This document shows, piece by piece, positions 61,773 to 64,000 of a stretch of DNA of 64,000 nt. A program made the position numbers and the translations under genes. The stretch comes from Hymenobacter sp. CRA2 (GTDB lineage: Bacteria > Bacteroidota > Bacteroidia > Cytophagales > Hymenobacteraceae): positions 124,001 to 188,000 of the forward strand of contig NZ_MVBC01000010.1 in assembly GCF_002007105.1 (NCBI RefSeq), written 5' to 3'. The notes under the pieces are model-generated. The model had not been told where the DNA came from. It did not search any database and worked only from the letters and a program-made list of their open reading frames with translations. Positions within the stretch are counted from its first letter, which is position 1. Each line of letters begins with the position of its first letter.

Positions 61773-62015
61773 TTAGTGGTCGTCGGTGGTGGGGCGGCGG
61801 GCGCGGCTCGCGTCGGCGCAGGTAAACTGAGCCGTGACGGTGATGGTGGTCAGCACCGTAAAGGCGTAGGGCAAGAGCGGCCGCCAAACGGCGGGCACGC
61901 TGTCGGCGTCGGCCTGCAGCACTTTGGTGGTGGCCAGCAGGCCCAGGCACAGCAGCTGTACCCGGCGCCAAAAGGCGGGCGTGGTGGCCCGCAGACGTTG
62001 CCAGAGGGTTTTCAT
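61773..62015 (-). CDS. Holin-like two-helix membrane protein
   Basis: An 80-residue protein, start MKTLWQRLRATTPAFWRRV at 62015. A basic N-terminus is followed by two hydrophobic segments (VQLLCLGLLATTKVLQA and LLPYAFTVLTTITVTAQF) and a polar end (TCADASRARRPTTDDH), the layout of class II holins, which perforate the inner membrane for lysis. It overlaps the lipoprotein-like gene by four bases (ATGA) in a cluster headed by a lysozyme. Sequence family not recognised. Confidence 0.65.
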   Translation of the reverse strand: MKTLWQRLRATTPAFWRRVQLLCLGLLATTKVLQADADSVPAVWRPLLPYAFTVLTTITVTAQFTCADASRARRPTTDDH

Positions 62016-62617
62016 CGGAGGGCGCGTAAGGAGAGGTTGAACAAAGCGTAGCTGCAGACCACGCCTGCCGCGGCACCCGCTACAAATACCCACCACCAGG
62101 GCCAGCCGGCCGGTTGGTACCACGCGTAGTGCGGGGCGGGTGGGCAGGGCCGCAGTTGCTGGCGCACCACCTGCGCCGGGGCCGTGGTGCGCAGAGCTTT
62201 GCGCACGAGCTGCAGTTGGTAGCCGCCGGACTGGTACCACACCCGCCCACGCACGCCCAGCGTGTCGAAGCAAAGCGTATCCAGGGGGACGGGCCGGCTG
62301 TGCACCCACTCCCGCACGCGGCGGGTGGCGGCACGGCGCTGCACGCTGTCGAGCGACACTTCTGCCTGGCGCAGCAGGGAGTCGAGGCGGCGCACGTCGA
62401 GCACATGGCGGGCCGAATCGGCCGGGCTGGGGCGGTACACCACCCGCGCTTCGGCGGCGGGTAGCACCACCGGCACCTGCACCCGCACGGTTTCGGGCAC
62501 CGTCAGCTCAGGGTGCTCGGCCAGCAACTCGGCCACTTGCTGCTGAGGCGTCGGGCGCTCCAGCAAGCGGCAGCCCGTGAGCACCGCCAGCAGTATGAGG
62601 GTATGGGTGGGTTTCAT
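62012..62617 (-). CDS. Lipoprotein-like protein with C-terminal membrane segment
   Basis: A 201-residue protein. The start MKPTHTLILLAVLTGCRLLE at 62617 gives a lipoprotein signal with Cys16. The middle is polar and helical (AEVSLDSVQRRAATRRVREWV). Near the end WWWVFVAGAAAGVVCSYALF is a membrane helix followed by LSLRALR. Such a two-ended anchor (outer-membrane lipid, inner-membrane helix) is what a unimolecular spanin (gp11 type) has, which fuses the two membranes in the last lysis step. The family is not known to me. ATGA overlaps join it to both neighbours. Confidence 0.6.
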   Translation of the reverse strand: MKPTHTLILLAVLTGCRLLERPTPQQQVAELLAEHPELTVPETVRVQVPVVLPAAEARVVYRPSPADSARHVLDVRRLDSLLRQAEVSLDSVQRRAATRRVREWVHSRPVPLDTLCFDTLGVRGRVWYQSGGYQLQLVRKALRTTAPAQVVRQQLRPCPPAPHYAWYQPAGWPWWWVFVAGAAAGVVCSYALFNLSLRALR

Positions 62618-62907
62618 TTGGCGGAGGGTTTGGGAATGCCGAGGGCGCCGCGGATGGCGGCCATGTCTACTTTCACGTCGTTGACGGCCTGCAGCACCTC
62701 TTTCTGGGTCTGGTCCTGGGCGTTGAGGCGCTGGTACACGTCGGCCTTGGTTTCCTTGGCTTCGGCCAGGTGCTGGGCCACGGTGGTTTCGGTATTGGTG
62801 AGGCGGTGCTCGGTGCTGATGGCGTAGCCGAAGGCGCTGGCGCTGAGTAGCATGCAGATGCCAGCGGCCCACTTCACCCAATCCGCCGTTTGCTGTTGCG
62901 TACTCAT
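62614..62907 (-). CDS. Small membrane-anchored coiled-coil protein (lysis cluster)
   Basis: A 97-residue protein, start MSTQQQTADWVKWAAGICML at 62907. One membrane helix (about 10-28, AAGICMLLSASAFGYA) is followed by a long polar coiled coil (TNTETTVAQHLAEAKETKADVYQRLNAQ, QTQKEVLQAVNDVKVDMAAI). It is like XhlA- or i-spanin-type accessory proteins of phage lysis cassettes. It lies 16 bases after the lysozyme gene and overlaps the lipoprotein gene. Confidence 0.6.
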   Translation of the reverse strand: MSTQQQTADWVKWAAGICMLLSASAFGYAISTEHRLTNTETTVAQHLAEAKETKADVYQRLNAQDQTQKEVLQAVNDVKVDMAAIRGALGIPKPSAK

Positions 62908-62923
62908 GCTGCGCGGGCGTTTA

Positions 62924-63439
62924 TCAGGGCGTAAAAAACAGCTTGGCTTCTTGGCGGCGGCGCTTGAGCAGGCCCGCCAGGATGCGCTTTTCGCCGGCCT
63001 CATCCACCAGCCCGTCGCCGTCGTTGTCCACGCCGTCGCGGGTGCCATCGGCCTTGCACCACTGCTCGAAGGCCCAGCGGATTTGGGCTGATGGGCGGCC
63101 GTTGTTCACCAGCCAGATCAGGGAGTTCTTGGTCTTGGCCGACTTGCTGCAGGCTCCGGTGCCCACGTTGAAGCACCACGACACCAAAGCATCGAACTGG
63201 TTCTGGGTGTAGGGCACCCGCAGGGCCGCGGCCACGGCGGCTTCGTAGCGCACCAGGTCTTTGGCCAGCAACTCGGCGGCTTCTTTTTCGGTGAGCACCG
63301 CCTTGCGCAGCGCCGCCTCCGCTTCCTGAATCACGTGGCCGTACCCGATGGTGGGCTGGTAGGCGGCGCAGTAGTACAGGCGGGGCATGAAGGTTTCAAA
63401 CCCTTTGATGAGGCGGATACCGTTGGGGGAAGTTTTCAT
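62924..63439 (-). CDS. Phage-type lysozyme, GH24
   Basis: A 171-residue endolysin of the T4 lysozyme/GH24 group, start MKTSPNGIRLIKGFETFMPRL at 63439. IKGFETF holds the catalytic Glu, then YQPTIGYGHV (Thr-Ile-Gly-x-G-His) and a helical part with FDALVSWCFNVGTGACSKS. Odd: residues of about 138-152 read DGVDNDGDGLVDEAG, a calcium-binding Dx(D/N)xDG loop that T4 lysozyme lacks, possibly making activity calcium-dependent. There is no signal peptide, so it needs a holin; one is predicted in this cluster. It is the first gene of the minus-strand operon. Confidence 0.88.
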   Translation of the reverse strand: MKTSPNGIRLIKGFETFMPRLYYCAAYQPTIGYGHVIQEAEAALRKAVLTEKEAAELLAKDLVRYEAAVAAALRVPYTQNQFDALVSWCFNVGTGACSKSAKTKNSLIWLVNNGRPSAQIRWAFEQWCKADGTRDGVDNDGDGLVDEAGEKRILAGLLKRRRQEAKLFFTP

Positions 63440-63864
63440 AGCAGAAAGGCTGAGTGGAAGAGGAATGGTGAGCGGTTCCCGGTCCGGTGGTGGGCCATCT
63501 GCGGCCGGCCGAAGCGGCGAGCAGTGCAGTGGCGCCGATACCGGGGTGGTTGTGCCGGATTGGTGACCCAAAACTCCTTCCCGGCGGCGCCAACGGCAAA
63601 TCGGCCTCCGTAGTCGTGGGAGATTTTGCCACAACTAATGGCAAAATCTCCCACGACTACCAAAGCAAAATAGGCCAAATGGACGCCTGCAACGCAGATT
63701 TGCAGCAGTTACACCGCCACAGCCTCACGCAAACCGCCGCCGCACCCGGCTAAAACCATTAGCAAGACCAACTCCTGGTCCGGCGGCTACCCAGTGCCCG
63801 GCGTTCCTCACCTTTTTTCGACATCCTTTTCACCCGGCAACAGCCACTTTTTTCTTACCTGTAC
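63440..63864. other. Divergent control region of the tail module
   Basis: The region lies between the lysozyme (-) and the last gene (+), so it should hold both promoters. It includes a perfect 22-bp-arm palindrome (63610-63660). The frames here are not protein-like. Confidence 0.5.
63610..63660. repeat. Perfect 22-bp inverted repeat with 7-base loop
   Basis: The arms GTAGTCGTGGGAGATTTTGC... (63610-63631) and its exact inverse (63639-63660) surround CAACTAA. It stands in the middle of the divergent region and could be an operator, a bidirectional attenuator or an attachment core. Confidence 0.85.
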
Positions 63865-64000
63865 ATGTTACACACCCTTCTCCCCCATTTGGCCGATCAT
63901 CTGCTGGCCGCCGTACCGGCCCTGGCCACCGTGGACCTGGATCGGGCGCAGCTGGACCGCTCCGACCTGCCGACGCCGCTGGCCTACCCCGCCGTGTTCC
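63865..64000 (+). CDS. Phage tail-associated protein, cut by window edge
   Basis: An open reading frame from ATG 63865 reaches the window end (45 codons). It begins MLHTLLPHLADHLLAAVPAL, then ATVDLDRAQLDRSD, with the pattern of small tail-completion/terminator proteins of Bacteroidota prophages (a helix, then a D-x-D/Q strand). It is divergent from the tail operon and is the first of the genes beyond the right edge, which would show whether capsid genes exist. The assignment is a guess from pattern. Confidence 0.5.
   Translation, partial: MLHTLLPHLADHLLAAVPALATVDLDRAQLDRSDLPTPLAYPAVF

Overview
The window looks like a chromosomal segment of a high-GC member of the Bacteroidota, most likely Hymenobacter or a close relative in the Cytophagales. 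The reasons are type IX secretion C-terminal sorting domains (9.4-12.4, 36.8-38.5 and 38.6-40.8 kb), a PID-CTERM sorting protein, TACCTTTG/TACCTTGC-like -7 promoter elements, almost no Shine-Dalgarno sequences, and small palindromic intergenic repeats. The genus is inferred from these features; no database was searched.

Layout. (1) 1-2.9 kb: an island, visibly poorer in GC than its surroundings, with a truncated TIR-domain gene on the minus strand and a divergent, overlapping winged-helix/HEPN pair. It resembles a defence module. (2) 2.9-5.8 kb: a HlyD/MacA-type adaptor and a TolC-type channel. (3) 6.0-9.1 kb: a two-gene operon pairing a small beta-grasp, ubiquitin/MoaD-like protein that ends in Gly-Gly with a large DUF4132 protein. 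I consider this the best candidate for an undescribed system. (4) 9.2-16.6 kb: PID-CTERM protein, kelch/T9SS protein, M28 peptidase, nicotinate phosphoribosyltransferase and a WGR-DUF4240 protein.

(5) 16.7-27.9 kb: a minus-strand purine operon read purL, purQ, purC, unknown, GNAT-SnoaL fusion, purD, purN, purF, purM. It covers most steps from PRPP to SAICAR and carries palindromic repeats, one of them inside the purN reading frame. (6) 28.4-30.6 kb: pyrD-pyrF-pyrE with overlapping genes (orotate to UMP). (7) 31.7-49.9 kb: mostly core and envelope genes. These include a DUF4468-like protein, an OlsF-like double acyltransferase, two outer-membrane beta-barrels, a secreted nuclease, T9SS cargo, a sigma-54 response regulator with a five-PAS hybrid kinase, a thioesterase and a DJ-1/PfpI protein.

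(8) 50.1-64 kb: a tRNA-Val(GAC) gene, then a contractile phage-tail module on the minus strand. In transcription order it encodes lysozyme, small membrane (lysis) proteins, sheath, tube, tail chaperone with a predicted -1 frameshift, tape measure, hub, spike, gp25, LysM, fibre, baseplate J, gpI-like and collar fibre. A divergent, probable tail gene begins at the right edge. No capsid, portal or terminase gene lies in the window, so prophage and tailocin remain open. The distal tail-tip genes (50.3-54.95 kb) are clearly less GC-rich than the rest of the tail module, which suggests a mosaic exchange. Approximate residue positions come from hand counting.
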